From Mucilaginibacter sp. L3T2-6 (GTDB lineage Bacteria; Bacteroidota; Bacteroidia; Sphingobacteriales; Sphingobacteriaceae): DNA of 64,000 nt. The notes below the pieces were generated by a model that saw nothing but the letters and a program-made list of their open reading frames with translations, was not told the origin of the DNA and did no database searches. Location of the stretch: contig NZ_JAUMKC010000021.1 in the NCBI RefSeq assembly GCF_030519355.1, positions 1 to 64,000 of the forward strand, in the 5' to 3' direction. A program made the position numbers and the translations under genes. Positions 43,614 through 52,767 of the stretch are shown here, one piece after another. How positions within the stretch are numbered: position 1 is the first letter of the stretch; each line of letters opens with the position of its first letter.

Positions 43614-44849
43614 TCAAAATATTCTGAGCGTTAGCAGCGTCACGTCATCAATTGGCTTACCTTTTATAACAAGGTTAATGTGGTTCATCAGCAACTGGTT
43701 GAAATCATTTGGAGATAAGTGCCCGTTAGCTTTAATAAAATCCAGCAAACTTTCTTCAGTCCAGTTCTTGTTGGGGTGCTCGTGGTCCATCAAGCCGTCA
43801 GTGTAGTTTACAATCATAGTGCCGGGTTCAATGTCAACTTCACCCTGGTTAATGAAGGGCAGCTCATCAAACACGCCAATCATGGTAGTACCCAGCTTAA
43901 GAGAGATATTTTCGCCATTGAGTACCATCACCGTTGCATTGTGGCCGGCATTTATGTAGCTTAATTTATGTGTACGTTCGTTATATTTAGCAAGGAAAAG
44001 GGTGATAAACCGCTCGCCTTTGGTGTTATTAATAACAACTTTATTCAGGCGGTCAATGATGTTTGCCAAATCGTCTTCTACAGCTGCCCATGCATGCAAA
44101 CTGGCCTGGAAATTAGCCATCAGCAGCGCCGCTGAAATACCTTTGCCCGACACATCTGCAATACACCATAAAAATTCATGCTCATTCAAACGTATAAAGT
44201 CGAAATAATCTCCGCCTATGTTTTGATGAGGGATATAGCGCGCGCTAACCTCAACACTTTTGTCTTTATAGGCTTTTAACGGAATAAGCATATTCTGCAC
44301 CTCAACGGCAAGTTCCATCTCACGCTGAAAACGTTCTGATTGCAGCCTTTCGCGGAAAAGTTTTTTATTTTCAAGCGCTACTACAATAACGTTTATTACG
44401 GTCTGGATAAAATTAAGATCGTTGTTGAGCAATTCGCTTGAAGTATTGAAATCGCCGATCAGCGCGAAAGCCAAAGCTTTCTTTTTATGGTAAATAGGAA
44501 TAAAGTAGTCATACTTTGCCAGCAGCGGATTTTCATTATTGGCAAGCGGGGTTGGCCATTTAAATTTCCCCAGTTTAAGGCAGGCTTTATGCAGCTCGGT
44601 AAGTGGCTCAATATCGCCACCATATTTGGATAACAGCACATAAGTGCCGTCTTTTTCTATTAAAAATCTAAGTTTACCAACCTGCAGATAGCTTTTTAGA
44701 ATTACCTGCAGCATCTGCAGCAGGGTAGAGGTGGCTGTGTCCTTGTTAATGGCCTGCGTAACCTCAAGCAAAGCGTTTAATTCGGTTTGCCGTTTAAGCA
44801 GCAAGCGTATCAGTTCGTCTTCGGCTGAGAGTTCGTCAATATTATCCAT
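43614..44849 (-). CDS. GAF-linked PP2C-type (SpoIIE-like) serine phosphatase
   Basis: The 411-residue cytoplasmic protein has a GAF-like sensor domain at about 20-165, a short coiled linker, and an RsbU/SpoIIE-type PP2C phosphatase over about 185-410. Metal-binding motifs are IGGDYFDFIRL, IADVSGKGISAALLMANF, YINAGHNATVMV, IVNYTDGLMDHEH and DDVTLLTLRIF. Such enzymes often control anti-anti-sigma factors in partner-switching pathways; no partner genes are in the window. Confidence 0.9.
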   Translation of the reverse strand: MDNIDELSAEDELIRLLLKRQTELNALLEVTQAINKDTATSTLLQMLQVILKSYLQVGKLRFLIEKDGTYVLLSKYGGDIEPLTELHKACLKLGKFKWPTPLANNENPLLAKYDYFIPIYHKKKALAFALIGDFNTSSELLNNDLNFIQTVINVIVVALENKKLFRERLQSERFQREMELAVEVQNMLIPLKAYKDKSVEVSARYIPHQNIGGDYFDFIRLNEHEFLWCIADVSGKGISAALLMANFQASLHAWAAVEDDLANIIDRLNKVVINNTKGERFITLFLAKYNERTHKLSYINAGHNATVMVLNGENISLKLGTTMIGVFDELPFINQGEVDIEPGTMIVNYTDGLMDHEHPNKNWTEESLLDFIKANGHLSPNDFNQLLMNHINLVIKGKPIDDVTLLTLRIF

Positions 44850-44890
44850 CAGTTAATTGGGAAGGGCAGCCTAAAATAAAGATTATTTTT

Positions 44891-45994
44891 TTAAATGCGG
44901 GTACTTTGTGATTTTATATCAAAAGCATCTCTTAATCCTACCGTTACAAGGTTAAAGGCATAAACCAGCACCATTATAGCCAATCCCGGAATAATAGCCA
45001 GGTATGCCGAATCCATTACAATATATCCGTAATGCTCTTTAATCATACTGCCCCAGGTGGGCATAGGCGGCTGCGCACCAAACCCCAGGAAGCTTAATCC
45101 TGCTTCGAGCAATATGGCGGATGCAAAGTTGGATGATGCTAAAACCAGTATCGGGCCGATAATGTTTGGCAAAATATGCCTGGTGATAATACGTGCGTTG
45201 TTGAATCCCAGTGAGCGCGCTGCTTCTATGTATTCTACCTGTTTTAAACTTAAAACCTGTCCGCGTACCAGGCGTGCTACCTCAACCCACATAGACAGGC
45301 CTACGGCAATAAAAATTTGCCATAGCCCCTTGCCCAGCGCAAACGAAATGGCAATAACCAGGAGTAATGCAGGTAACGACCATAAAATATTCATCAGCCA
45401 GCTTAAGGCCGCATCAATCCATCCGCCAAAATAACCCGCAATAGCCCCTATGCTTACCCCCAGCAGCATGCTTATAATAACAGACATTAAACCTACCGAT
45501 AAAGATATGCGCGTGCCCAGAATCAAACGGCTTAAAAGGTCGCGGCCGTAAATGTCAGTTCCGAACCAATACGTGCGCTGGATAATATCAGCTCCCCGGC
45601 CTCCCAAAGGGGGAGTAAATTTGTAAGCTTTCTTTTCCGGCTTATCCTCTGCCCCGATATACTCGTTTACATATATGGAGTCTTTTATTACGTGGTAGCC
45701 GGTAATGGGTATTTCCCTGTAAAAGGAAGGCTGACCGAAGAGCATTTTGTTAAAGAAATTAACTGTGTCGACCGGTTCCGTTTTGCGGAGACGAAGTATA
45801 GTGAATGAAGAGCCGGGCTTTTTCACGCTAAGCTGTATCGTCATGTTATTAGCAAGTGGGGTAGAATCGGGCATTATAAGATAACCTAGTACAGCTACCA
45901 CAAGCATTAAAACAATCAGGGCCAGGCCTGCGACAGCGAGCTTATTGCGCTTAAATATTGTCCAGGTTCGTTTAGAGGGGCTGAGCTCGGTCAA
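44891..45994 (-). CDS. ABC transporter permease, oligopeptide/dipeptide type (OppC/DppC-like)
   Basis: The 367-residue inner-membrane protein has one N-terminal helix (about 18-40), a periplasmic segment of about 110 residues, and a transport domain with five helices and the cytoplasmic EAA loop EYIEAARSLGFNNARIITRH. FGTDIYGRDLLSRLILG is typical of OppC/DppC. In the periplasmic segment residues 127-135, TPPLGGRGA, come from an in-frame palindromic repeat at 45591-45618. Partner permease, ATPases and binding protein are not adjacent. Confidence 0.92.
   Translation of the reverse strand: MTELSPSKRTWTIFKRNKLAVAGLALIVLMLVVAVLGYLIMPDSTPLANNMTIQLSVKKPGSSFTILRLRKTEPVDTVNFFNKMLFGQPSFYREIPITGYHVIKDSIYVNEYIGAEDKPEKKAYKFTPPLGGRGADIIQRTYWFGTDIYGRDLLSRLILGTRISLSVGLMSVIISMLLGVSIGAIAGYFGGWIDAALSWLMNILWSLPALLLVIAISFALGKGLWQIFIAVGLSMWVEVARLVRGQVLSLKQVEYIEAARSLGFNNARIITRHILPNIIGPILVLASSNFASAILLEAGLSFLGFGAQPPMPTWGSMIKEHYGYIVMDSAYLAIIPGLAIMVLVYAFNLVTVGLRDAFDIKSQSTRI
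45591..45618. repeat. Palindromic repeat inserted in frame in the permease gene
   Basis: The plus strand reads GCTCCCCGGCCTCCCAAAGG then GGGAGTAAAT. The minus-strand 27-base open frame gives TPPLGGRGA. It is the same element and same coding frame as the thrB copy at 31962-31992. Confidence 0.85.
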
Positions 45995-46127
45995 TTGTTT
46001 CTGTGAATACTTGGTTAAAGATAAGTTTTAATTGATCAAATTAATTGACAGAATAACCGATTGGGCCGGCCTTATTCAATATGTGACTTTAAGATGGCTG
46101 TTAACAAAAAGAGAGTTGTATATATGT

Positions 46128-47042
46128 TCAGGATATCGGTTCTTTTCCCAGTTCTGCAGAATTTAGCCGGCCTGAGTGCTTATTCAAAAAATCATTAATC
46201 TCATCTTCAGTCCCCAGAAATGGGCCCGAGGCCTCCATTTTAAGGCTGGCCATAGCAGCTGCAAATTCTCCTGCATGCTGAATATCATCCCCTTTAAGCC
46301 GGCGATAAAGATAGCCCGCCATATAGGTGTCGCCGCAGCCCGTTGCATCCACAACTTCCCGGGGGGCAAATGCCGGTATGACATAGCGTTTTCCGTCCTG
46401 AAAAATCTCCGAACCGTGGCTGCCGTTGGTTACTACAATTTCTTTTACACCCCATTCGGCTAATTGTTGCGCCCCCTGTTTAGTAGTTTCGCATCCAGTC
46501 AAGGCCTGCAATTCGGCAACATCGGCTTTCACAATCTCTGCGCAGGCAAGTGCTGCCTGTTTATCCGGCCAGCCCGTGGCATATACTTTTTGGTTTTCTA
46601 CCCTGCGCAGGTAGCCCTGCACATCAATACTTACACGCCCCCTGGCTGCCAGCTCTGCTATCAGCTCAACATCCATATCGCCTGCCAGCAGCGGGCCTAA
46701 ATGAAATAGCTGCGCATTTACATCAGAGAGCCCGCCTGGCTCAAACGGGTCGGCCGTATCCAAAACGTTTTGAGTGCGCTCATCCTGGTTTTCGCCATAA
46801 ATATTTTCAAAAACAACAGTATGGGCGCTTGGCAGTACCTGCACGTTTATGTCTTTTTCTCGCAGGGCTGTCACATAGTGCATCTCGGCGGGGGCCAATG
46901 CTGTCACCAGCAAGTAATCAATATCCAGCTTGCTTACTGCGCACGAAAAATAATACGCCGTGCCACCAGGCATGTGTTTAGTAGCTTTGGTTGTAACTAC
47001 CTTATCAGACGTGATATGACCTATACAACAGAGTTGGGACAT
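46128..47042 (-). CDS. PfkB family carbohydrate kinase
   Basis: The 304-residue ribokinase-like enzyme starts MSQLCCIGHITSDKVVTT, has the sugar-binding glycine motif MPGGTAYYFSCAVSKL (about 24-39), and the C-terminal signature VVDATGCGDTYMAGYLYRR (about 230-248) with catalytic Asp in GCGD and anion hole. It resembles inositol or sugar kinases of the phylum; the substrate is not assigned. It lies alone between the ABC permease gene and a small DUF gene. Confidence 0.87.
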   Translation of the reverse strand: MSQLCCIGHITSDKVVTTKATKHMPGGTAYYFSCAVSKLDIDYLLVTALAPAEMHYVTALREKDINVQVLPSAHTVVFENIYGENQDERTQNVLDTADPFEPGGLSDVNAQLFHLGPLLAGDMDVELIAELAARGRVSIDVQGYLRRVENQKVYATGWPDKQAALACAEIVKADVAELQALTGCETTKQGAQQLAEWGVKEIVVTNGSHGSEIFQDGKRYVIPAFAPREVVDATGCGDTYMAGYLYRRLKGDDIQHAGEFAAAMASLKMEASGPFLGTEDEINDFLNKHSGRLNSAELGKEPIS

Positions 47043-47081
47043 AATTAAACATTAAAGTAATTCGCAAGATAGGAATTTATT

Positions 47082-47140
47082 TGATGTGCGGATGTGCAGA
47101 TGATTGATGTGCGAATTTCTGATGCGGGGATGTGCAAATG
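47082..47140. repeat. ATGTGCAGATG-type degenerate tandem repeat
   Basis: The stretch repeats a word near GATGTGCGGATGTGCAGATG several times with changes. The same words occur inverted at about 30999-31013 (between thrB and thrC) and 59089-59107 (upstream of dapF). Confidence 0.6.
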
Positions 47141-47240
47141 GAAAAAACTATTTCCACAAACAAGATCAGTAAAAAAATGCTCCAATGGAATTACTTACTG
47201 CGGCACAAATAGTAGCCTGAGCATCGACAGGCGAGATGAT

Positions 47241-47275
47241 AAAAAAATCCGGCCCCGCGATTGCAGAGCCGGACT
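47241..47275 (-). terminator. Rho-independent terminator after the DUF3606-like gene
   Basis: On the minus strand TCCGGC (47268-47273) pairs with GCCGGA (47248-47253), followed by a T run (plus-strand A run 47241-47247). It lies about 40 bases downstream of the stop at 47313. Confidence 0.8.
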
Positions 47276-47312
47276 AAAAATCTTTAGTTAAATCGTTTAG
47301 GCCTTTCGGGGC

Positions 47313-47495
47313 TTAATAGCTAAAAGTTTTGTTTTTTGCAGCAACCTCCAATATCTTGTCGGTTATGCTCATGCGATGGCTTTTTGCTTTTAGTTCGTCG
47401 GTGGATACACCATATTTTTTTGTCCAGTACTCATCTGCTGAATTTGCCTGGATCTGCGTTATTTCCCGGTTTTGATTTTGACTGTTGTTTTTCAT
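47313..47495 (-). CDS. Small DUF3606-like protein
   Basis: The 60-residue product contains ADEYWTKKYGVSTDELKAKS, resembling the DUF3606 family's conserved YWTKKFGVSxEEL core, after a Gln/Asn-rich N-terminus. No signal peptide or membrane helix. Function of the family is unknown. It is monocistronic with a clear terminator. Confidence 0.72.
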   Translation of the reverse strand: MKNNSQNQNREITQIQANSADEYWTKKYGVSTDELKAKSHRMSITDKILEVAAKNKTFSY

Positions 47496-47786
47496 AGCTC
47501 AATTGATTTTAGCGAACGGTTAATGGAATTAATTTACTTAAACATTTACTCTACGCTAAGATTGCAATTACGGACTTACAACCTTCTGACTTAAGCTGAA
47601 ACTAATTTTTAATGCTTTTTTAACGATCGTTTAACACTAAGAACCAGCTCTGCTTTGTCAGTTAGCAGTGTTGTAAAGGTAAGGTTAACAGATTAACAGG
47701 AAATTACGGCTATGTTAAGTTAATGTTAATCAAATTCAGCGCGCCCCCTTCATTTTCGCGGGATGCCCGGCAAACCGGTTATTAAA

Positions 47787-48332
47787 TTATATCCTTCTAA
47801 CCAGCATATTAAAATCGACACCAACTACCGGGATTTTTTTCCAATGGCTGTCTTTATAAGTCCAGGTGCCTCCGTTTAATATAACTACGGGAAAATGATT
47901 GTCTCCGCCATAATCAGCCAGGCTCTCAATAGCGACTAATATGGCGCCTTTTGTCTGCAGATGGTAGGGTTCGAGATCGATATTTACACAGCTTTTCCCT
48001 TTTGGCGCTGCACCATAGATATCCTGCGTGAACAGCTTTTCCTGCGGACCATCATCATTGAACCTGTAAACATTCACTTTAAATCTAAGGCTATCACTGT
48101 TGCCGTTCTCCACATCGAAATGAAACTTCAGCAATTGTGCCGGCTTGTGCCCGATATTCATTTTAACACCTACCTGGTTGCCCTTTCGCAGGTCGAAGCT
48201 GCTGTTTGCCGAACCATCGCGGGGCTTATTGCCGATATGCCTGGTTTTATACTTGTTTTGCGCGATTACAGTAGTTGTGGTCAGCAAAAGTATTACTGCT
48301 GCACATTTTAGTTTAGAGGGTAAGGTCATCAT
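47787..48332 (-). CDS. Secreted hypothetical protein
   Basis: The 181-residue product has a signal peptide (about 1-25, ending VIAQ) and a predicted beta-rich mature domain with KFHFDVENGNSDSLRFKVNV, YRFNDDG and AILVAIESLADYGGDNHFPV. It resembles carboxypeptidase-regulatory or cell-surface beta-sandwich proteins only in general composition. No family is recognised and no cysteine is conserved. Upstream is a long gene-free gap. Confidence 0.72.
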   Translation of the reverse strand: MMTLPSKLKCAAVILLLTTTTVIAQNKYKTRHIGNKPRDGSANSSFDLRKGNQVGVKMNIGHKPAQLLKFHFDVENGNSDSLRFKVNVYRFNDDGPQEKLFTQDIYGAAPKGKSCVNIDLEPYHLQTKGAILVAIESLADYGGDNHFPVVILNGGTWTYKDSHWKKIPVVGVDFNMLVRRI

Positions 48333-48850
48333 CTTTATAGGGTTTTAAGGCAAGACGATATTCTTACAAAAATGGTTGCATTGTGTTACTTTTTCGCGCA
48401 TTACTATTGATAAACTGCCTTGATTGAATTGAGATATATAGCAGAGAACCGGTGTTTTATGAAAAACGGTAATGCGTTTGCTGATGTTGCATGCCTTGTA
48501 ACCAACAAACCGATAACGGCCATATTAGGCAATAGGGAGGAAATATAGATTTTTTGTTAAATATCTGTAAATCAATAGTTTATTGTAAATTAATAATGGT
48601 TGCAGGTTTGGCTCCAACGTTTCAGTCTAATTAATTTATTTTCAGTTAGTTACATCAAGGGTTTACATAAAAAACTGTAAAGTACCTGTAAACCATGGCC
48701 GGGTAAATCCTGCCGGGCAAACAGCCGGGTTGTAGCTGCCTTTTAATTGTGGCGACGCTGCAACGAATGTAATTATCCACAGCGAATTAAAAAATAAAAG
48801 CCCCGTGATTTCCCACGGAGCCTTATCGTAATTAAACAATTGTGTGCTAT
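48333..48850. other. 518-base intergenic region
   Basis: No convincing gene is seen. GGTTTAC (48660-48666) and GTAAACC (48688-48694) form a seven-pair hairpin. The right end holds the sdh terminator. A 29-codon plus-strand frame starting near 48459 has no supporting signal. Confidence 0.5.
48791..48823 (-). terminator. Rho-independent terminator of the sdhCAB operon
   Basis: On the minus strand GCTCCGTG (48814-48821) pairs with CACGGGGC (48800-48807), with one wobble, followed by TTTTATTTTTTAA. It lies 30 bases after the sdhB stop. Confidence 0.85.
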
Positions 48851-49642
48851 CTATTCACCGCCCGCATGATCATGTGCAGCTTCCTGCCTGAACAGCTTGG
48901 CGCTGAAGTAATCATTATTCATGCGGCTGATATTGGTCATTTTGATTTCCTTAGGACATTCGGCTTCGCAAGCGCCTGTATTGGTGCAATTGCCAAATCC
49001 TTCTTCATCCATTTGCGCTACCATAGCCTGCACACGGCTGTAACGCTCGGGCTGGCCCTGGGGCAACATACCCAACTGGGTAATTTTTGCAGAAACAAAT
49101 AACATAGCGGATGCATTTTTACAAGCCGCTACGCAGGCGCCGCAACCTATACATGTAGCCGAGTTGAAGGCTTCATCGGCAATTACCTTTGGGATAGGGA
49201 TAGCATTCGCATCGACAGTAACGCCGGTATTTACCGAGACGAAACCACCCGCCTGTTGTATCCTGTCGAACGCTGAACGGTCAACCGCCAGGTCCTTCAC
49301 AACCGGGAATGCAGCGGCACGCCATGGCTCAATCACGATAGTTTCACCATCGTGAAATGAACGCATGTGCAACTGGCAGGTTGTAATTGCCTGCTTAGGC
49401 CCGTGCGGATGCCCGTTGATATAGAGCGAACACATTCCGCAGATACCCTCGCGGCAATCGTGATCAAAATGGATAGGCTCCTCGCCTTTATGGATAAGGC
49501 TCTCGTTTACCACGTCGAGCATTTCCAGGAATGACATGTCAGGCGAGATGCCTTCAGCCTTGTAAGTAACAAAAGCGCCCTTGGTCTGGGCATTTTTCTG
49601 CCTCCAGACTTTTAGCGTCAAATTCATATTTCCAGTACTCAT
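48851..49642 (-). CDS. sdhB: Succinate dehydrogenase / fumarate reductase iron-sulfur subunit
   Basis: SdhB carries electrons from the flavoprotein to quinone. The 263-residue subunit has the three cluster motifs in order: [16 protein letters not shown] with a later CQLH (2Fe-2S), [15 protein letters not shown] (4Fe-4S) and [16 protein letters not shown] (third cluster). An internal N-terminal segment is longer than in E. coli, typical for the Bacteroidota type. It is last in sdhC-sdhA-sdhB, after a hairpin-containing 70-base gap. Confidence 0.96.
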   Translation of the reverse strand: MSTGNMNLTLKVWRQKNAQTKGAFVTYKAEGISPDMSFLEMLDVVNESLIHKGEEPIHFDHDCREGICGMCSLYINGHPHGPKQAITTCQLHMRSFHDGETIVIEPWRAAAFPVVKDLAVDRSAFDRIQQAGGFVSVNTGVTVDANAIPIPKVIADEAFNSATCIGCGACVAACKNASAMLFVSAKITQLGMLPQGQPERYSRVQAMVAQMDEEGFGNCTNTGACEAECPKEIKMTNISRMNNDYFSAKLFRQEAAHDHAGGE

Positions 49643-49662
49643 ATTATTAAGTCTTGAGCCCT

Positions 49663-49707
49663 AAGTTTAAAGTCCTGAGCCGGTAAGCGACTCAAGGCTT
49701 TAAACTT
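49663..49707. promoter_or_regulatory. Intercistronic hairpin between sdhA and sdhB
   Basis: AAGTTTAAAGTCCTGAG (49663-49679) pairs with CTCAAGGCTTTAAACTT (49691-49707): 16 of 17 positions, one of them wobble, loop 11 bases. It starts six bases before the sdhA stop at 49713 and precedes sdhB within the operon. It may protect or process the mRNA; a related word (AAGTCTTGAGCC) lies just upstream at 49650-49661. Confidence 0.7.
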
Positions 49708-49712
49708 TAGAC

Positions 49713-51647
49713 TTATTTATAACTACGTTGTGACGGATGAACAAATTCAAACTCGAGCATTTCTTTATGCATGTTTTCAGGCTGATTGTCACCGGTGTAC
49801 TCCCATGCTGCAACAAACGAGAAATTATCATCGTCGCGAAGCGCTTCGCCTTCAGGAGTTTGCGATTCCAGGCGGAAGTGACCGCCGCATGATTCTTTGC
49901 GCTGCAGGGCATCGTCAACCATCAGTTCACCCAATTCCAGGAAGTCGGCTACGCGGCCGGCACGCTCAAGGGCAGGGTTAACTTCATCATTCTCGCCTAC
50001 TACTTTGGCATTTTTCCAAAAGTCGGCCCTTAACTCGCGTATTAAACCTTTAGCTTTGATCAGGCCTTCTTCGGTGCGCGCCATTCCGCAATATTCCCAC
50101 ATAATGTGGCCCAGTTCACGGTGATATTCAACTACTGTTTTGTTGCCTTTTAGGGCAAGCAACTTATTTATCCGGGCGATAACCTCCTGTTTGGTTTGCT
50201 CAAATGCCGGGTGCTTAATATCCACCGGTTTTGGCCCTATTGATGCTAAGTAATCGCCCAATGTATATGGTATAACGAAATAGCCGTCGGCCAAGCCTTG
50301 CATCAGTGCAGATGCACCCAGGCGATTGGCGCCGTGATCGCTGAAGTTACATTCACCCAAAGCATACAGGCCGGGCACGTTGGTGCTCAGGTTATAATCT
50401 ACCCAAAGACCGCCCATAGTGTAATGCACCGCGGGGTATATACGCATTGGCTGGGTGTATGGGTCTTCGTTAGTGATCTGGTAGTACATGTCAAACAGGT
50501 TACCATATTTTGCAGATACGGCGTCCTTGCCCAAACGGTTTATGGCGTCAGCAAAGTCAAGGAATACGGCTATGCCCGAACCGCCTACGCCCCTTCCGTC
50601 GTCAACCATTTCCTTGGCGTTACGCGAAGCCACGTCGCGTGGCACCAGGTTGCCGAATGACGGATATTTTCTTTCCAGGAAGTAATCCCTGTCTTCTTCT
50701 TTCACATCTGCAGCTTTAAGCTCTCCTTTGCGAAGGCGCTCGGCAACAGCCTGGGTTTTCGGAGCCCAGACACGTCCGTCATTACGCAGCGATTCCGACA
50801 TCAGCGTCAGCTTCGACTGGTGGTCGCCGGTTACAGGGATACAGGTCGGGTGTATCTGTGTATAGCAGGGGTTTGCAAAGAATGCACCGCGTTTATGCGC
50901 GCGCCACGCAGCAGTTACGTTTGAGCCGATAGCATTGGTAGATAAGTAAAACACATTGCCGTATCCCCCGGTTGCCAGTAATACCGCGTGACCGCTGTGT
51001 GTCTCAATCGCGCCTGTAATCAGGTTACGGGTAACTATACCTTTGGCATGACCATCAATCATCACCACGTCCAGCATTTCGGTACGGGTGTACATTTTAA
51101 CCTTGCCTAAATGTATCTGCCGGTTTAGCGCTGAATAAGCGCCCAGCAATAATTGCTGCCCGGTTTGGCCCCTGGCATAAAATGTACGCGATACCTGCGC
51201 ACCACCAAATGACCGGTTATCAAGCAAGCCGCCGTATTCGCGGGCAAACGGAACGCCTTGTGCCACGCACTGATCGATGATATTCACCGACACCTCGGCC
51301 AAACGGTAAACGTTTCCTTCGCGGGCACGGTAGTCTCCGCCTTTAATAGTATCGTAAAACAGGCGGTAAACGCTGTCGCCATCATTCTGATAGTTTTTAG
51401 CGGCGTTTATACCACCCTGCGCGGCAATAGAGTGCGCACGGCGCGGGCTGTCCTGGAAACAAAACGCTTTTACGTTGTAGCCCAGCTCGGCCAGTGATGC
51501 CGCTGCTGCTCCCCCGGCCAAACCCGTACCTACAACAATCACGTCGTATTTACGCTTATTGGCGGGGTTAACCAGCTTTAAGTCGAATTTATGCTTGCTC
51601 CATTTTTCGGCTAATGGACCTTTTGGAATTTTAGCATCTAAAGTCAT
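49713..51647 (-). CDS. sdhA: Succinate dehydrogenase / fumarate reductase flavoprotein subunit
   Basis: SdhA binds FAD covalently and oxidises succinate to fumarate. The 644-residue product starts [20 protein letters not shown]; an upstream in-frame extension to 51725 reads repeat sequence and is rejected. The FAD motif is [20 protein letters not shown] (about 40-59), the flavin-His segment is [14 protein letters not shown], and [12 protein letters not shown] marks the active site. It lies between sdhC and sdhB on the minus strand. Confidence 0.95.
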   Translation of the reverse strand: MTLDAKIPKGPLAEKWSKHKFDLKLVNPANKRKYDVIVVGTGLAGGAAAASLAELGYNVKAFCFQDSPRRAHSIAAQGGINAAKNYQNDGDSVYRLFYDTIKGGDYRAREGNVYRLAEVSVNIIDQCVAQGVPFAREYGGLLDNRSFGGAQVSRTFYARGQTGQQLLLGAYSALNRQIHLGKVKMYTRTEMLDVVMIDGHAKGIVTRNLITGAIETHSGHAVLLATGGYGNVFYLSTNAIGSNVTAAWRAHKRGAFFANPCYTQIHPTCIPVTGDHQSKLTLMSESLRNDGRVWAPKTQAVAERLRKGELKAADVKEEDRDYFLERKYPSFGNLVPRDVASRNAKEMVDDGRGVGGSGIAVFLDFADAINRLGKDAVSAKYGNLFDMYYQITNEDPYTQPMRIYPAVHYTMGGLWVDYNLSTNVPGLYALGECNFSDHGANRLGASALMQGLADGYFVIPYTLGDYLASIGPKPVDIKHPAFEQTKQEVIARINKLLALKGNKTVVEYHRELGHIMWEYCGMARTEEGLIKAKGLIRELRADFWKNAKVVGENDEVNPALERAGRVADFLELGELMVDDALQRKESCGGHFRLESQTPEGEALRDDDNFSFVAAWEYTGDNQPENMHKEMLEFEFVHPSQRSYK

Positions 51648-51659
51648 TTCTCTTTTATA

Positions 51660-51740
51660 TTTAGTGAGTGGTTGATCAGGTTGAGTTGCTGACCAGGTTT
51701 CCCCGTTCAACTGCTCCTTAATCAACTAATCTAACTTAGT
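51660..51740. repeat. GTTGATCAGG-type repeat block between sdhC and sdhA
   Basis: The gap contains GGTTGATCAGGTTGAGTTG and, downstream, TTAATCAACTAATC with AACTTAGTCAACT, an imperfect inverted arrangement of the word family also found upstream of recN (3953-4035). Confidence 0.55.
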
Positions 51741-51743
51741 CAA

Positions 51744-52532
51744 CTATTTACTTATAACATTTATATAATAGTACCAAATCGGCATCAGTGCAAATCCTAC
51801 AGGGATTATTACAGCAAACAGCCAGGTACCTACAAATTCAACAATAGGCGTATACTTCCGGTGCGTCCATCCTAATGTGCGGAAAGCACTCTGAAAGCCG
51901 TGCAGCAGGTGGTAGGCTACCGCTATCATGGCTATCACATAGAATAAGTCATACACCGGGTTTTTAAAGCTCTCTGCTACCCGTGCATGCAAATCTTTCA
52001 CTTTAATAACTTCAACGTTATTTTCTGTAGTTACCGATTTTTCAAAATCAGACGTTACCGGCGTGAACGCTTGTGAGGTGGTCTTATCAGTCGCTAAATC
52101 TGTACGGTATTCTTTATAAGGCACCTTGTTGCTGTATTTATAGGCAAACCAAAAATCACTCATGTGGATTACAATGAACAGCAGCAGGATTGAGCCCAGC
52201 AGCCCCATGTTTTTTGACGACCATGTAGCGGGCGACCTGTTTGGTGTTGCATAGCTTACAGGCCTTGCCTTGCGGTTTTTGATGGTTAAGACCAGGGCGT
52301 AGATAGCATGTATTACAATCGAGATGTAAAGGATATATGCTATCACCTCGATTGGCGGAAAATGCGTCAGGAAATTAGCATAAAGGTTGAAACCATAGCC
52401 ATCGTCATTTCTGAACAGCAACAGGTTGCCGCCAAGGTGCACAATTAAAAACGTACACAAAAACAAGCCCGTTAAAGCCATTATCAGCTTTTTCCCTAAC
52501 GACGAGTTAAAGGTTTGTTTAAATTCGCTCAT
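51744..52532 (-). CDS. sdhC: Succinate dehydrogenase cytochrome b subunit
   Basis: The 262-residue membrane anchor has five hydrophobic segments (about 13-33, 58-80, 108-128, 195-215 and 235-256) and a hydrophilic loop at about 140-190. Conserved His residues lie in helices (IVHLGGNLL, IVIHAIYALV, YHLLHGFQS) for two heme b groups, as in single-subunit type B anchors. There is no separate sdhD. It is the first gene of sdhCAB. Confidence 0.93.
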   Translation of the reverse strand: MSEFKQTFNSSLGKKLIMALTGLFLCTFLIVHLGGNLLLFRNDDGYGFNLYANFLTHFPPIEVIAYILYISIVIHAIYALVLTIKNRKARPVSYATPNRSPATWSSKNMGLLGSILLLFIVIHMSDFWFAYKYSNKVPYKEYRTDLATDKTTSQAFTPVTSDFEKSVTTENNVEVIKVKDLHARVAESFKNPVYDLFYVIAMIAVAYHLLHGFQSAFRTLGWTHRKYTPIVEFVGTWLFAVIIPVGFALMPIWYYYINVISK

Positions 52533-52555
52533 TATATTGTCAGATTTATTTTCCG

Positions 52556-52563
52556 CAAAAGTA
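52556..52563 (-). promoter_or_regulatory. sdhCAB -7 promoter box
   Basis: The minus strand reads TACTTTTG, matching TAnnTTTG, about 24 bases upstream of the sdhC ATG. Confidence 0.5.
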
Positions 52564-52633
52564 TTTATTATATGCCAAAAGATATTAATGGATTCAGCTT
52601 ATTGAGTATGAATTAGCTATTTAGAAACAATCT

Positions 52634-52720
52634 AAAAAGAGGCTGAAAGGATCACGAACCCGGACCTAAGCGCAATTGCTGACTTGTGATGATTAGTTTT
52701 ATTTCTGTGCCTCTTTTTTA
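52634..52720 (+). ncRNA. Possible structured RNA or terminator-like element
   Basis: AAAAAGAGGC (52634-52643) pairs perfectly with GCCTCTTTTT (52709-52718), enclosing a nested ATCAC (52651-52655)/GTGAT (52686-52690) stem, with a T run at the end. This nested layout upstream of a plus-strand gene could be a leader terminator, or simply a bidirectional structure. No known riboswitch class was recognised. Confidence 0.35.
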
Positions 52721-52767
52721 TATCTTGGCGTTTGATTCTTAACTGTTAACCGATTCTAACCACACAA

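Noticed and set aside
46550-46981. 143-codon plus-strand frame opposite the PfkB kinase gene
   Set aside because: It is fully antisense to a gene with clear family motifs, and its residue composition reflects the complementary codons.
48459-48548. 29-codon plus-strand frame in the gap upstream of the secreted protein gene
   Set aside because: No promoter box, no recognisable sequence and a length expected by chance.
51648-51725. 26-residue extension of SdhA
   Set aside because: It reads through repeat words; the conserved SdhA start is at 51647.
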